From the NCBI RefSeq assembly GCF_003696345.1, contig NZ_RFLX01000004.1, positions 186,001-250,000 on the forward strand: a stretch of 64,000 bases of DNA, written 5' to 3'. The notes under the pieces are model-generated. The model did no database searches and was not told where the DNA came from. It saw only the letters and a program-made list of their open reading frames with translations. The stretch's first letter is position 1. Each line of letters begins with the position of its first letter. The DNA comes from Teichococcus wenyumeiae. Its GTDB lineage: Bacteria; Pseudomonadota; Alphaproteobacteria; Acetobacterales; Acetobacteraceae. Shown here piece by piece: positions 26,742 to 35,558 of this stretch. The translations under genes were made by a program, and so were the position numbers.

Positions 26742-28061
26742 TCACAGCCAGCCGGGCACGATCAGCACGGCCCAGGCCAGCGCGGGCCCGGCGACGACCA
26801 CCAGCCCGCTGTAGATCAGGAAGCGACGGAACAGCTTGTCGCGCTCGCCCTCCGGCGCATTGGCCAGCACCAGCGCGCCATTGGTCGAGAAGGGGCTGAC
26901 ATCCACAATGGTGGCGGAGATGGCCAGCGAGGCGATCATGCCCGCCACGCCGATCTCGCCCCCGGCCAGGAAGGGCACGGCCAGCGGGATGATGGCCCCC
27001 AGCACGCCGGTGGAGGAAGCGAAGGCCGAGACGACGCCGCCGATGTAGCAGAGCAGCAGCGCCGCCAGCAGCGGCGAGCCCAGCCCGGCCACGCCGTTGG
27101 AGACGCTGTCGATGGCCCCCGACTTCTGCAGCACGCCGACATAGGTGATGACGCCCGCGATCAGCAGCACCGTGGACCAGCTCACCTTGTCGATGGCGCC
27201 CTTCTGCGCATTGGGCGACAGCAGCGCCAGGACCACGGCGATGGTGATGGCCACCATGCCCACATTCAGCCCGAAGGCCAGCGAGCCGACGCCCAGGATG
27301 ATCAGCCCCGCCAGGGTCAGCATCTGGTCCCGCGTCGCGCTCTTAGGGATGTGGTGCTCGTTGTTCGGCGCGGCGGGGGTGCCGCCATGGCCGGTGACGG
27401 GCAGCGAGGCGCGGCCGCCTTCCTCGAATTCCTCATGGAGGCTTGTGTCGCGCCGGCCGATCAGCCTGGCGCCGCCGAAGGCGAAGAAGACGCCGATGGC
27501 CACGACAAGGTTGAAGATCAGGCTGGCCAGGAACAGCACCGTCTCGTCGCCCGGCAGGCCGGCGCGGTCCACGATCTGGTTGGTGATGCCGCCATAGATC
27601 GAGATGGGGGAGAAGCCGCCGCCCTGGGCGCCATGCACCACCAGCAGGCCCATCATCAGCGGGTCGATACGGTAGTGGCGGGCGAAGCGCAGCGCGATGG
27701 GCGCGATGATCGCCACCGCCGCCGGGCTGACCGCGCCCACCGCCGTCAGCACCGCCGCCACGCCGAACATCACCCAGGGAATGGCGACAACGCGGCCGCC
27801 GACCATCCGCACCGCCCAATGCACCAGCAGGTCGATGGTGCCGTTCTTCTGCGCGATGGCGAAGAGATAGGTGATGCCGACCAGCGTGACGAAGAGGTCG
27901 CCAGGGAAGCCCGCCAGGATGGCATTGGCACTCATGTTCACGAAGAACGTGCCGATCAGGAAGGCCAGCGCGAAGGCCAGCGCACCCATGTTGATCGGCA
28001 ACGCGGTGCCGACGATGAACATGATGACCAGCCCCAGGATTGAGGCGATGGCAGGAGACAC
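26742..28061 (-). CDS. MatC-like dicarboxylate/malonate carrier (ion-transporter superfamily)
   Basis: This 439-residue inner-membrane permease has about 11-12 hydrophobic segments and the MatC N-terminal region (NMGALAFALAFLIGTFFV near residue 24). A re-entrant pattern FSPISIYGGITNQIV lies near 153 and a second, STGVLGAIIPLAVPFL, lies near 350, as in DASS/SLC13-like carriers. A hydrophilic loop of about 40 residues with PNNEHHIPKS splits the halves. Its position between malonyl-CoA decarboxylase and a CoA-transferase points to malonate or a similar dicarboxylate as substrate. Confidence 0.82.
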   Translation of the reverse strand: MSPAIASILGLVIMFIVGTALPINMGALAFALAFLIGTFFVNMSANAILAGFPGDLFVTLVGITYLFAIAQKNGTIDLLVHWAVRMVGGRVVAIPWVMFGVAAVLTAVGAVSPAAVAIIAPIALRFARHYRIDPLMMGLLVVHGAQGGGFSPISIYGGITNQIVDRAGLPGDETVLFLASLIFNLVVAIGVFFAFGGARLIGRRDTSLHEEFEEGGRASLPVTGHGGTPAAPNNEHHIPKSATRDQMLTLAGLIILGVGSLAFGLNVGMVAITIAVVLALLSPNAQKGAIDKVSWSTVLLIAGVITYVGVLQKSGAIDSVSNGVAGLGSPLLAALLLCYIGGVVSAFASSTGVLGAIIPLAVPFLAGGEIGVAGMIASLAISATIVDVSPFSTNGALVLANAPEGERDKLFRRFLIYSGLVVVAGPALAWAVLIVPGWL

Positions 28062-28147
28062 GGCGGACGTTCCTTGTTGCTTGTGGTCTTCGGCGGCTGC
28101 CCTCGCGGCCAGCGCCTTTCGTCATCCGGCCATGGGCCGGCGGTGGT

Positions 28148-29623
28148 TCAGGCGGCCGGCTTCTCGCCCGTGTCGGAGGAGCCGCCCAGCAGGCGCGGAA
28201 GATAACCCGATCGTCCCTTGGGCGGTACCAGGGCCGGCAGCGCCAGCATGGCATCCACCGCCGCCGAACGCGCCACGGCACCGGAGCGGGTGAAGGCCTC
28301 GTGGTTCGCCTCGATGCTGTCGGGATCGTAGAGGTAGTTGACCATGATGCCGTGGGATTCGGTCATGCCGCGCGGCGCGGTATTGCCCAGCCAGTTGATC
28401 CGCTCCAGCCGCGCGCCATTGCCCAGGTGGAAGCGCGCCACCGGGTCGATATTGCCCATGCCGGTATTGGGCCGCGTCAGGTATTCCGCCACCAGGCGCA
28501 GCAGCGGCGGGCGCAGCGCCGCCTCCTTCGCCGGGTCCAGCCACCATTCGCCGGAGGCCATGGCATCCAGCACGGCGGCACCCGTGGGCTGTTCCGCACC
28601 CTCCTCAACGGGGTGCAGGGCCAGGATGGCGGCCTCTTCCTCCGGCCGCAGCACATCGGCGCTGCGTTCCAGCCGCCGCTTCAGCCAGCGGCGGAAGCCG
28701 GGCACGGGCGAGAGGGTGGAGAAGAACTTCACCTGCGGCAGCTCTGCCTTCAGTTCCTCGACCACCTGCTTGATCAGGAAGTTGCCGAAGGAAATGCCGC
28801 GCAGCCCGTCCTGGCAGTTGGAGATGGAATAGAAGATCGCGGTATCGAAGCCCGGCGCCGCGCCATCCACCGGCGAGAGCAGCGGCTGGATGGCGCCGGC
28901 GAGCCCCTTCACCAGCGCCACTTCCACGAAGATCAGCGGCTCGCCCGGCAGGGCACGGTGGAAGAAGGCGAAGCAGCGGCGGTCCGGCGCCAGGCGGCGG
29001 CGCAGGTCGTCCCAGCCCATGATCTCATGCACCGCCTCGTAGTCGATCAGCTTCTCCAGGATCGCCGCCGGCGTGTCCCAGTCGATCCGCCGCAGTTCCA
29101 GGAAGCCGCGGTTGAACCAGGAGGAGAAGAGGTGGTGCAGGTCGGTATCCAGCGGCTTCAGCTCGGGCTGCTTCTTCAGCACCTGCAACAGCTCCCGCCG
29201 CAGCTCCACCAGCGTGGCGGTGCCGCCGGGCGCCATGTTCATGCGGCGCAGCACCTCCTGGCGCGGCGGCTCCGCCTTCTCGAACAGGGTGGTGGCGCGG
29301 GCGGCGGAGGGGTCTTCCAGATAGGCCTGGGCCGCGGCGCGCAGCTCGGCCTCGTCGGGCACGAATTCGCTGGCCAGGAACTGGCGGAAGGCGGCGCGGT
29401 CCTCGGTATTGAGGTCATGCAGGACGGACAGCAGCTCCCGCGCCACTGCCGCGCCGGAAGCCTCGCCGCGCTCCGACAGCAGGGAGCGTGCCAGCAGCTC
29501 GGCCCGCACAAGGGGCGGCCGCGCGATGCCCGGAACATCGGCATAAGGACGGCCACGGTCGGCGATGCTGGACCACAGACGTTCAATCCAGGTGCGGGCA
29601 CCCAGGGTGATGTCGATCGGCAT
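28148..29623 (-). CDS. matA: malonyl-CoA decarboxylase
   Basis: This 491-residue cytosolic enzyme converts malonyl-CoA to acetyl-CoA and CO2. The helical N-terminal domain is followed by the GNAT-like catalytic domain. Segments characteristic of the family are HHLFSSWFNRGFLELRRIDW near residue 157, FFHRALPGEPLIFVEVAL near 220, YSISNCQDGLRGISFGNFLI near 265-285, and the C-terminal HLGNGARLERINWLGNTAP near 400, the conserved His/Asn-rich core. The ATG at 29623 lies behind GGGGGAAAG. The GntR regulator is directly upstream, as matR is in Rhizobium. Confidence 0.95.
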   Translation of the reverse strand: MPIDITLGARTWIERLWSSIADRGRPYADVPGIARPPLVRAELLARSLLSERGEASGAAVARELLSVLHDLNTEDRAAFRQFLASEFVPDEAELRAAAQAYLEDPSAARATTLFEKAEPPRQEVLRRMNMAPGGTATLVELRRELLQVLKKQPELKPLDTDLHHLFSSWFNRGFLELRRIDWDTPAAILEKLIDYEAVHEIMGWDDLRRRLAPDRRCFAFFHRALPGEPLIFVEVALVKGLAGAIQPLLSPVDGAAPGFDTAIFYSISNCQDGLRGISFGNFLIKQVVEELKAELPQVKFFSTLSPVPGFRRWLKRRLERSADVLRPEEEAAILALHPVEEGAEQPTGAAVLDAMASGEWWLDPAKEAALRPPLLRLVAEYLTRPNTGMGNIDPVARFHLGNGARLERINWLGNTAPRGMTESHGIMVNYLYDPDSIEANHEAFTRSGAVARSAAVDAMLALPALVPPKGRSGYLPRLLGGSSDTGEKPAA

Positions 29624-29664
29624 GTGCTTTCCCCCCGCTGAGGCGGTTGTGCTGGTTCAGCAGT

Positions 29665-29692
29665 ATTGGACAGCCCTGGGTGCAGGGCCAAT
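29665..29692. promoter_or_regulatory. palindrome upstream of malonyl-CoA decarboxylase
   Basis: ATTGG...CCAAT (29665-29669 and 29688-29692) encloses GCCCTG/CAGGGC (29673-29678 and 29683-29688). It lies about 45-70 bases before the decarboxylase start, a fitting place for a GntR operator or an attenuating hairpin. No binding data are implied. Confidence 0.35.
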
Positions 29693-29741
29693 GCAATTAT
29701 GCGCGTGCGGCCTAGATGCTGGGCAACGCATGCACAGACAC

Positions 29742-30401
29742 CTAGGAATGAGCCCGGCGCATATACTGGGCCAGTGCAGCACTGGCGGTCAGCATATGTA
29801 CCCGCATCAACTGCGCCGCCTCCTCCCCCGCCCCGCGCAGCACCTGCTCCAGGATCGCGCCATGCTCGGCGAAGCTGCGCTCGATACGCCGGTCCTCGTG
29901 GAACTGGGCGCGGCGATAGGGCGCCAGCCGCAGCCGCAGGGCCAGGGCATGGTCCGCCAGCACGCTGTTATGAGTGCCGCGATAGAGCAGGTTGTGGAAG
30001 GCGCGGTTGTATTCGTCGTAGCTATCCAGCGCCGCCTTGTCTGGGTGGAAGTCGGCATGCAGGGTCTGCAGCCCGAAGCGTTCCGTCGCCGTCATCCGGA
30101 AGGTGGCGAGGCGGGCACACATGGCCTCGGTCTCCGCCATCAGCTCGAACATCTCGGCCAGCTGCTCCTGGGTCACGGAAGCGACGCGGGCGCCCCGGCG
30201 CGGCTCGATCACCACCAGGCCGGCGGCCGCCAGCTCCCGCAGCGCTTCCCGCGCCGGGGTGCGGGAGGCGCCGAAGCGTTCCGCCAGGGCGCTTTCGTCG
30301 ATGACGCTGCCGGGGGCCAGGCGGCCAGCGGTGATGTCATCCGCCAGCCGCAGGCGGATGGTCTCGGCCAGGGTGGCGGGAGCGAGGGTGCTGCGTGTCA
30401 T
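29742..30401 (-). CDS. GntR/FCD-family regulator (MatR/MdcY-like)
   Basis: This 219-residue regulator has an N-terminal winged helix (TLAETIRLRLADDITAGRLAP, then the recognition segment FGASRTPAREALRELAAAGLV near residues 45-65) and a C-terminal FCD ligand domain with the metal-binding histidines (DEYNRAFHNLLY near 128, FAEHGAILEQVL near 180, MRVHMLTA near 203). FCD regulators sense carboxylates. Being next to malonyl-CoA decarboxylase, it probably represses the locus until malonate is present. I chose ATG 30401; earlier codons are antisense of the divergent leader. Confidence 0.88.
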   Translation of the reverse strand: MTRSTLAPATLAETIRLRLADDITAGRLAPGSVIDESALAERFGASRTPAREALRELAAAGLVVIEPRRGARVASVTQEQLAEMFELMAETEAMCARLATFRMTATERFGLQTLHADFHPDKAALDSYDEYNRAFHNLLYRGTHNSVLADHALALRLRLAPYRRAQFHEDRRIERSFAEHGAILEQVLRGAGEEAAQLMRVHMLTASAALAQYMRRAHS

Positions 30402-30427
30402 GTCAAGCCAGATGCTGCCTCGCCCGC

Positions 30428-30451
30428 GCTCCGGGCGAAAGGGCCCGGAGC
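30428..30451. promoter_or_regulatory. 9-bp inverted repeat in the gntR / aldehyde dehydrogenase divergent region
   Basis: GCTCCGGGC (30428-30436) and GCCCGGAGC (30443-30451) flank a 6-base spacer. Located between two divergent starts, it could be a shared operator or a leader hairpin. Confidence 0.3.
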
Positions 30452-30526
30452 CGGACGACTTGCGGCCTAGCCATGGGCAGCGCATGGTCGCGGCGGCCCA
30501 AAAGTGTCTTCCGGGAGGAATAGTTC

Positions 30527-32038
30527 ATGCTCGATCACCCGAACCCCGCGCCTGAAGCCCCGACCCTTGATCCGCATGCGCTAGCGAAAGCGATCTCCGG
30601 GTTCCATTTCATTGGTGGGCGTTATACCCCAGCGCAATCTGGCCGTCGCTTCGATGTGGTGAATCCCGCCACCGGCGAGGCCGTGGCCCAGGCCGCCGAT
30701 GGCGATGCCGCCGATGTGGAAGCCGCCGTCACCGATGCCGCCCGCGCCCAGAAGGAATGGGCCAAGGTGCCCGCCCGCAAGCGCGGCGCGCTGGTCTATC
30801 AGGCCGCCAACCTGATCCGCGAGCATGTCGAGGAACTGGCCCGGCTGGTGGCACTGGAAACCGGCAAGGCGCTGCGGACCGAAAGCCGCGTCGAAGCCAA
30901 CAATGTCGCCGACATCTTCGAATTCTTCGGCGGCCTCGGGGGCGAGCTGAAGGGTGAGACCGTGCCCTTCGGCCCCGATGTGCTGAACATGACGATCCGG
31001 GAGCCGCTTGGCGTCGTCGGCGCCATCATCCCCTGGAACATCCCGATGATGCTGATGGCGCTGAAGGCCGCGCCCGCCATCGTCGCCGGCAATACGGTGG
31101 TGGTGAAGTCGGCCGAGGAAGCGCCGCTGGCCGTGCTGCGCATCGTGGAGCTGATGAACCGCGTGCTGCCGCCGGGTGTCTTCAACATCCTCTCCGGCCA
31201 GGGCCCGGAATGCGGCGCGCCTCTGGTGGCGCATAAGCTGGTGAAGAAGGTGACCTTCACCGGCTCCGTCGAGACCGGCAAGATCATCGCCCGCGGCTGC
31301 GCCGACAAGCTGATCCCGGTGACGCTGGAGCTGGGCGGCAAGTCCCCCATGATCGTCTTCGCCGACTGCGACTTCGAGAAGACGGTGGCCGGCGCCCTCA
31401 CCTCCATGCGCTTCACCCGCCAGGGCCAGAGCTGCACGGCGGCGTCCCGCATCTTTGTCGAGCGCCCGATCTACGAGAAGTTCGTGGCCGAGATGGCCAG
31501 GCGCGTCGATGCCATGGTGATGGGCGACCCGCTGGACGAGAAGACGGACATCGGCACCATCATCTCGCCCGAGCAGTTCTCCAAGGTGCGCGGCTTCATC
31601 GAGGAAGGCGAGAAGACCGCCGGCGCCACCGGCCGCGCCTGCTCCGCCATGCCGAAGGACCCGGCGCTGAAGAAGGGCCTGTTCATCCAGCCCTATATCT
31701 TCACCGGCCTGGACAAGAGCAGCCGCCTGGTTCGCGAGGAGATCTTCGGCCCTGTCACCGTCGTCTTCCCCTTCGACGACGCGGAAGCCGTGCTGGCTGA
31801 GGCCAATGACAGCGAGTTCGGCCTCGCCGCCACGGTCTGGACCAACAACATGAAGATCGCGCTGCGCTTCGCCCATGCGCTGGAAGCCGGCCTGGTGCAG
31901 GTGAACCAGAACCTGGTGGTGCAGCCGAACCTGTCCTATGGCGGCGTGAAGAACTCCGGCCTCGGCAAGGAAGCCAGCCTGGAATCCATGCTGGAGCACT
32001 TCACGCACAAGAAGACCATCATGGTGAACATGGCGTAA
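30527..32038 (+). CDS. NAD(P)-dependent aldehyde dehydrogenase
   Basis: This 503-residue enzyme oxidises an aldehyde to an acid. The cofactor region IPWNIPMMLMALKAAPAI near residue 167, the TFTGSVETGK motif near 243, the general base in LELGGKSPM near 267 and the catalytic Cys in RQGQSCTAASR near 300 are all intact. The close YGGVKNSGLGKE ending is shared with many semialdehyde and betaine-aldehyde dehydrogenases. Divergent from the gntR-malonate genes, it may produce a dicarboxylate such as malonate from its semialdehyde, but this is inference. ATG 30527 follows GGGAGGAAT. A long hairpin follows the stop. Confidence 0.88.
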   Translation: MLDHPNPAPEAPTLDPHALAKAISGFHFIGGRYTPAQSGRRFDVVNPATGEAVAQAADGDAADVEAAVTDAARAQKEWAKVPARKRGALVYQAANLIREHVEELARLVALETGKALRTESRVEANNVADIFEFFGGLGGELKGETVPFGPDVLNMTIREPLGVVGAIIPWNIPMMLMALKAAPAIVAGNTVVVKSAEEAPLAVLRIVELMNRVLPPGVFNILSGQGPECGAPLVAHKLVKKVTFTGSVETGKIIARGCADKLIPVTLELGGKSPMIVFADCDFEKTVAGALTSMRFTRQGQSCTAASRIFVERPIYEKFVAEMARRVDAMVMGDPLDEKTDIGTIISPEQFSKVRGFIEEGEKTAGATGRACSAMPKDPALKKGLFIQPYIFTGLDKSSRLVREEIFGPVTVVFPFDDAEAVLAEANDSEFGLAATVWTNNMKIALRFAHALEAGLVQVNQNLVVQPNLSYGGVKNSGLGKEASLESMLEHFTHKKTIMVNMA

Positions 32039-32049
32039 CCACGCCTTTC

Positions 32050-32087
32050 CCACGCGCGCGGCGGTAGGAAATCCGCCGCGCGCGTGG
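32050..32087 (+). terminator. 15-bp perfect hairpin between aldehyde dehydrogenase and ampG
   Basis: CCACGCGCGCGGCGG (32050-32064) pairs fully with 32073-32087 around an 8-base loop. It starts 11 bases after the dehydrogenase stop and ends 14 bases before the ampG start codon, so it could both terminate upstream transcription and influence ampG initiation. Confidence 0.55.
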
Positions 32088-32101
32088 CAGTTTGCCGGCC
32101 G

Positions 32102-33379
32102 ATGCGCACGCTGGCCCTGTTCAAGAATCCCCGCTTCCTCGTGATGCTGGCGCTCGGCTTCTCAGCCGGGGCGCCCTTGCCGCTGGTGCTGGGCATCCTG
32201 CGCCGCTGGATGACAGAATCCGGCATCTCGCTGACCGAGATCGGCATGACCGCGCTGATCGGCCTGCCCTATTCGCTGAAGTTCCTCTGGTCGCCGCTGC
32301 TGGACAATGCCATGCCCCCCGCCTTCCGGTCCTGGGGGCGGCGGCGCGGCTGGCTGGCGGTCATCCAGCCGCTGCTGATGCTGGCCATCCTGGCCATGGG
32401 CGCTTCCGACCCCGTGCTGATGCCGCTGGCCACCGTCTCGGCCGCCATCGCCGTGGCTTTCCTCTCGGCCAGCCAGGACATCGTCATCGACGCCTATCGC
32501 ATCGAGTTCCTGGAGGAACGCGAGCAGGGCCTCGGCCTCGCCTTCTATGTCTGGGGCTACCGGCTGGCGTTGCTGGCGGTGGGCGCGGGCGTGCTGGCGC
32601 TGTCGGAATACACCGGCTGGTTCTGGGCCTTCGCCTATGCCGCCGCGCTGATCCTGGTGGGCTTCCTGGCCGTCTGGCTGGGGCCGGAAGTGCTCTCCCC
32701 CCGCCCGCCGGGCGCGCGGATGGGCATCGGCCAGCGCATCCGCACCGCGTTGATCGACCCCTTCACGGATTTCATGCGCCGGCCCTACTGGCTGGCCATC
32801 CTGCTCTTCGTCGCGCTGTTCAAGCTAGGCGAGGCGTTGGCCGCCGTCATGGTCACGCCCTTCCAGGCGCAGCTCGGCTTCACGCGGGTGGAGGTGGCAC
32901 AGGTCGGCAGCGTCTTCGGCCTCTTCGCCACCCTGCTCGGCGCCCTGGCGGGCGGCTGGCTTGTCGCGCGCATCGGCACCGCGCGGGCACTGGTGCTGAC
33001 CGGGCTGGGCCAGATGCTCTCCAACGTCATGTACATCTGGCTGGCCTATGCCGGGCATGACATGGGCGTCTTCTACCTGCAGACCGGCGTGGAGAACTTC
33101 ACGGACGGCCTGGCCGATGCCGCCTTCCTCACCTACCTCTCGGCGCTGACGAGCCGGGCCTTCACGGCCACGCAATATGCGCTGCTGTCATCGCTGGCGG
33201 CGGTCGGCACCCGCACCGTGGGCGCCTTCAGCGGCTCCCTGGCGGAAGCCCTGGGCTGGCCGGCCTTCTACTTCATGACCATGCTGGCGGCGCTGCCGGC
33301 CATGGGCATCATGCTCTTCCTGCTGAAGCGCCTGCCGCCGGAGCCCAAGGCCCGCCCGGTGACGCTGGCGGCGGACTGA
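32102..33379 (+). CDS. ampG: AmpG-type muropeptide permease (MFS)
   Basis: This 425-residue inner-membrane protein has about 12 hydrophobic helices. AmpG family landmarks are the first loop SAGAPLPLVLGILRRWMTES near residue 24, GLPYSLKFLWSPLLDNAMPP near 60, and ASQDIVIDAYRIEFLEE near 125. AmpG imports anhydromuropeptides released by lytic transglycosylases such as the Slt protein encoded 4 kb downstream. The ATG at 32102 has no clear Shine-Dalgarno; a GTG six codons earlier falls in the hairpin. It converges with the split histidine-kinase gene, the two stops touching. Confidence 0.85.
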   Translation: MRTLALFKNPRFLVMLALGFSAGAPLPLVLGILRRWMTESGISLTEIGMTALIGLPYSLKFLWSPLLDNAMPPAFRSWGRRRGWLAVIQPLLMLAILAMGASDPVLMPLATVSAAIAVAFLSASQDIVIDAYRIEFLEEREQGLGLAFYVWGYRLALLAVGAGVLALSEYTGWFWAFAYAAALILVGFLAVWLGPEVLSPRPPGARMGIGQRIRTALIDPFTDFMRRPYWLAILLFVALFKLGEALAAVMVTPFQAQLGFTRVEVAQVGSVFGLFATLLGALAGGWLVARIGTARALVLTGLGQMLSNVMYIWLAYAGHDMGVFYLQTGVENFTDGLADAAFLTYLSALTSRAFTATQYALLSSLAAVGTRTVGAFSGSLAEALGWPAFYFMTMLAALPAMGIMLFLLKRLPPEPKARPVTLAAD

Positions 33380-34576
33380 TCAGGCGGCCGGCATCCGGAA
33401 GGTGAAGCGGGTCTCCTCCGGCGTGGAAGCCGCGCTCAGGGTGCCGCCATGGGCGCGGGCGATCTCGTCCGCGATATAGAGGCCGAGGCCGAGCCCCTCC
33501 GCGTTCCGGATGGCTCCGGCCCGGAAGAAAGGGCGGAACAACTGCCCCATCACGGCCGCCGGAATGGGCTCGCCGGCATTGGCCACGGAAAGCTCGAAGA
33601 CCTCTGGACCCATCCGCGCCTCCACCCTCACCGGGCTGTCGGGGGCCCCGTGGGTCAGCGCATTGGCGACCAGGTTGGACAGCAGCTGGCCGATGCGGCC
33701 AGGGTCGCAGCGCAGCACGCCCACGGCGTCCAGGTTGCTCTCGATCACCCGCTTCGGATGGGCGGAGCGCAACTCGGCCACCACCTGCTCCAGCATCGCG
33801 CGCACCGGCGCCGCTTCCTGCGGCACCAGCGACAGCCCGCCGCCCAGGCGGCCGCGGGTGAAATCCATGACATTGTCGATCAGGCCGGACATGCGGCCGA
33901 CACTGTTCTGGATCAGCCCGATGATCGGGTGCGCCGCCTCCGGCAGCGGCATCCGCGTCAGGACGCGGGTGGCCGCGGCGATCGAGGCCAGCGGGTTGCG
34001 CAGGTCGTGCCCCAGCACCGCGACGAACTGCTCCCGCAGGCCGCCGCTCTCCTGCTCCGTCAGCAGGTTGGCCTCGCTGGTCTCCACCCGCCGCAGGGCG
34101 TCCAGATGAAAGGCGATCAGGTCCGCGAAAAGCTTGAACATGCCGGTGACCTCCGGCGTGTTCAGCCGCATCGGGCGCGGGTCAATGGCGCAGAGCGTAC
34201 CGAAGAAGCTGCCGTCCGGCAGCATGACCGGGACGGAGATATAGCTCTGGAAGCCGTAGAGCGAAGGCGTGTGGTGCCGGCGGAACACCGGGTCCTCGGC
34301 CACATGGTCGATCACCACCGCCGCGCGGCTGTCGCGGATCTCGTTGCAGATGGTGGTCTCGACCTTCAGTTCGCCGCCCGGCTTTAGGCCGAAGCCGATG
34401 TCATCCTGCACGCTTCAGGCGATCCAGCGATCCTCTGTCACCCGTGCGACGGCGGCGAAGCCCATGCCTGTAGTGCGGCACACCACATCGAGAATGGCCG
34501 GCACGGCGGCGATCCTCGCCACCGCGGCAACATCGGCGGCAAAGGGATCATCATTGGCGTCGCTCATTGCGGGCAT
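33380..34576 (-). pseudogene. GAF-domain histidine kinase interrupted by an in-frame TGA
   Basis: Starting at ATG 34576 (GGAG eight bases upstream), 53 codons encode the start of a GAF domain ending EDRWIA. A TGA follows at 34417-34415, and the same frame continues without a shift for 344 more codons. Relatives known to me read RWIAC at this point, so a TGC (Cys) codon has become TGA. Beyond it the protein is intact: GAF (LKVETTICNEIRDS, FFGTLCAIDPRP), HisKA box LGHDLRNPLASI, N box LSNLVANALTHG and G box EGLGLGLYIADEIA. There is no response-regulator gene nearby. It may be a nonsense mutant, a sequencing error, a re-started protein (GTG 34411), or a case of UGA recoding. Confidence 0.8.
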
Positions 34577-34621
34577 GCTAGCGGCTCCGGCCACCAACGT
34601 CACGCCTCGGGCCAAGGGGCG

Positions 34622-35554
34622 CTAGACAGCCCAGGCGAGGTAGAGCGAGACCGTCAGCACCGACAGCACCGTGGTGACCAGGATGGTGGCCGAGGTGATG
34701 CGGGCTTCCCGCCGGTAGTATTCGGCCAGCATGAAAGGCCCGGTGCCGGTGGGCAGGGCCGCCAGCAGCACGGCGGCATGGGTGGTGGCGGCCGGCAGGC
34801 GCAGCGCCACCGCCAGCAGCCAGACCAGCGCCGGCATGACGACCAGCTTGCCGCAGGAGAGCAGCAGCGTGGCATTCAGGTCGCGCCCGCGCACCATGCC
34901 CTGCTGCGCCAGGAAGACGCCCAGCGCCACCAGGGCACAGGGCGATGCCGCCGCGCCCAGCAGCTTCAGGAAGGTTTCCGCCGGCGCCGGCAGCGCCACG
35001 CCCAGGCCCGAGGCCATGGCCCCCAGCAACGGGGCGACCAGCAGCGGGTTGCGGGCCAGGGCACGGTAGACCTTGGCGGCCAAGCGGCCAGGGTGCCGCT
35101 CCTCCTGCAAGCCGATCTCGATGCAGATGATGCCCTGCGCGAAGGCGACGCAGACGGTCAGAATGGTGCCGATGGTGACCAGCGGCAGGCTTTCCGGCCC
35201 CAGCGCCACCAGGCAGAGCGGGAAGCCCATGTAGCCGGAATTGGGATAGGCGGCGTTCAGCCCATCCAGGCTGGCATCGGCCAGCGGCCTGCCGAGGGCG
35301 CGGCGCAGCGCCACCATGGCGCCGAAGACCAGCAGCGAACCCAGCCAGAAGGCCAGCACGAAGCCCGGCTGCCACAGGGTGGACCAGCGGGTATGGGCCA
35401 TGATGTCGAAGAGCAGCGCCGGCAGCGCCACCCAGACCACGAAGCGGTTCAGCTCCGTCATCGAGGCCGCGCCCAGCACGTCGCCCCGCCGGCAGAGGTA
35501 GCCCAGCAGGATCAGCCCAAAGACGGGCAGGACGACGCCGAGCGTGGTGAGCAC
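34622..35554 (-). CDS. AEC-family (auxin efflux carrier-like) permease
   Basis: This 310-residue inner-membrane carrier has two inverted five-helix halves. Landmarks are VFGLILLGYLCRRGDVL near residue 11, LNRFVVWVALPALLF near 35, NAAYPNSGYMGFPL near 100 and, in the second half, ASPCALVALGVFLAQQGM near 205. The PTGTGPFMLAEYY motif lies near 265. Bacterial AEC proteins move small organic acids such as malate or malonate; substrate here unknown. It follows smpB by four bases and closes the dapA-smpB operon. Confidence 0.88.
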   Translation of the reverse strand: MLTTLGVVLPVFGLILLGYLCRRGDVLGAASMTELNRFVVWVALPALLFDIMAHTRWSTLWQPGFVLAFWLGSLLVFGAMVALRRALGRPLADASLDGLNAAYPNSGYMGFPLCLVALGPESLPLVTIGTILTVCVAFAQGIICIEIGLQEERHPGRLAAKVYRALARNPLLVAPLLGAMASGLGVALPAPAETFLKLLGAAASPCALVALGVFLAQQGMVRGRDLNATLLLSCGKLVVMPALVWLLAVALRLPAATTHAAVLLAALPTGTGPFMLAEYYRREARITSATILVTTVLSVLTVSLYLAWAV

Positions 35555-35558
35555 AGGC

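Noticed and set aside
34411-34415. Frameshift explanation for the split histidine kinase
   Set aside because: The two parts are in the same frame; only the TGA codon separates them, so no insertion or deletion is needed.
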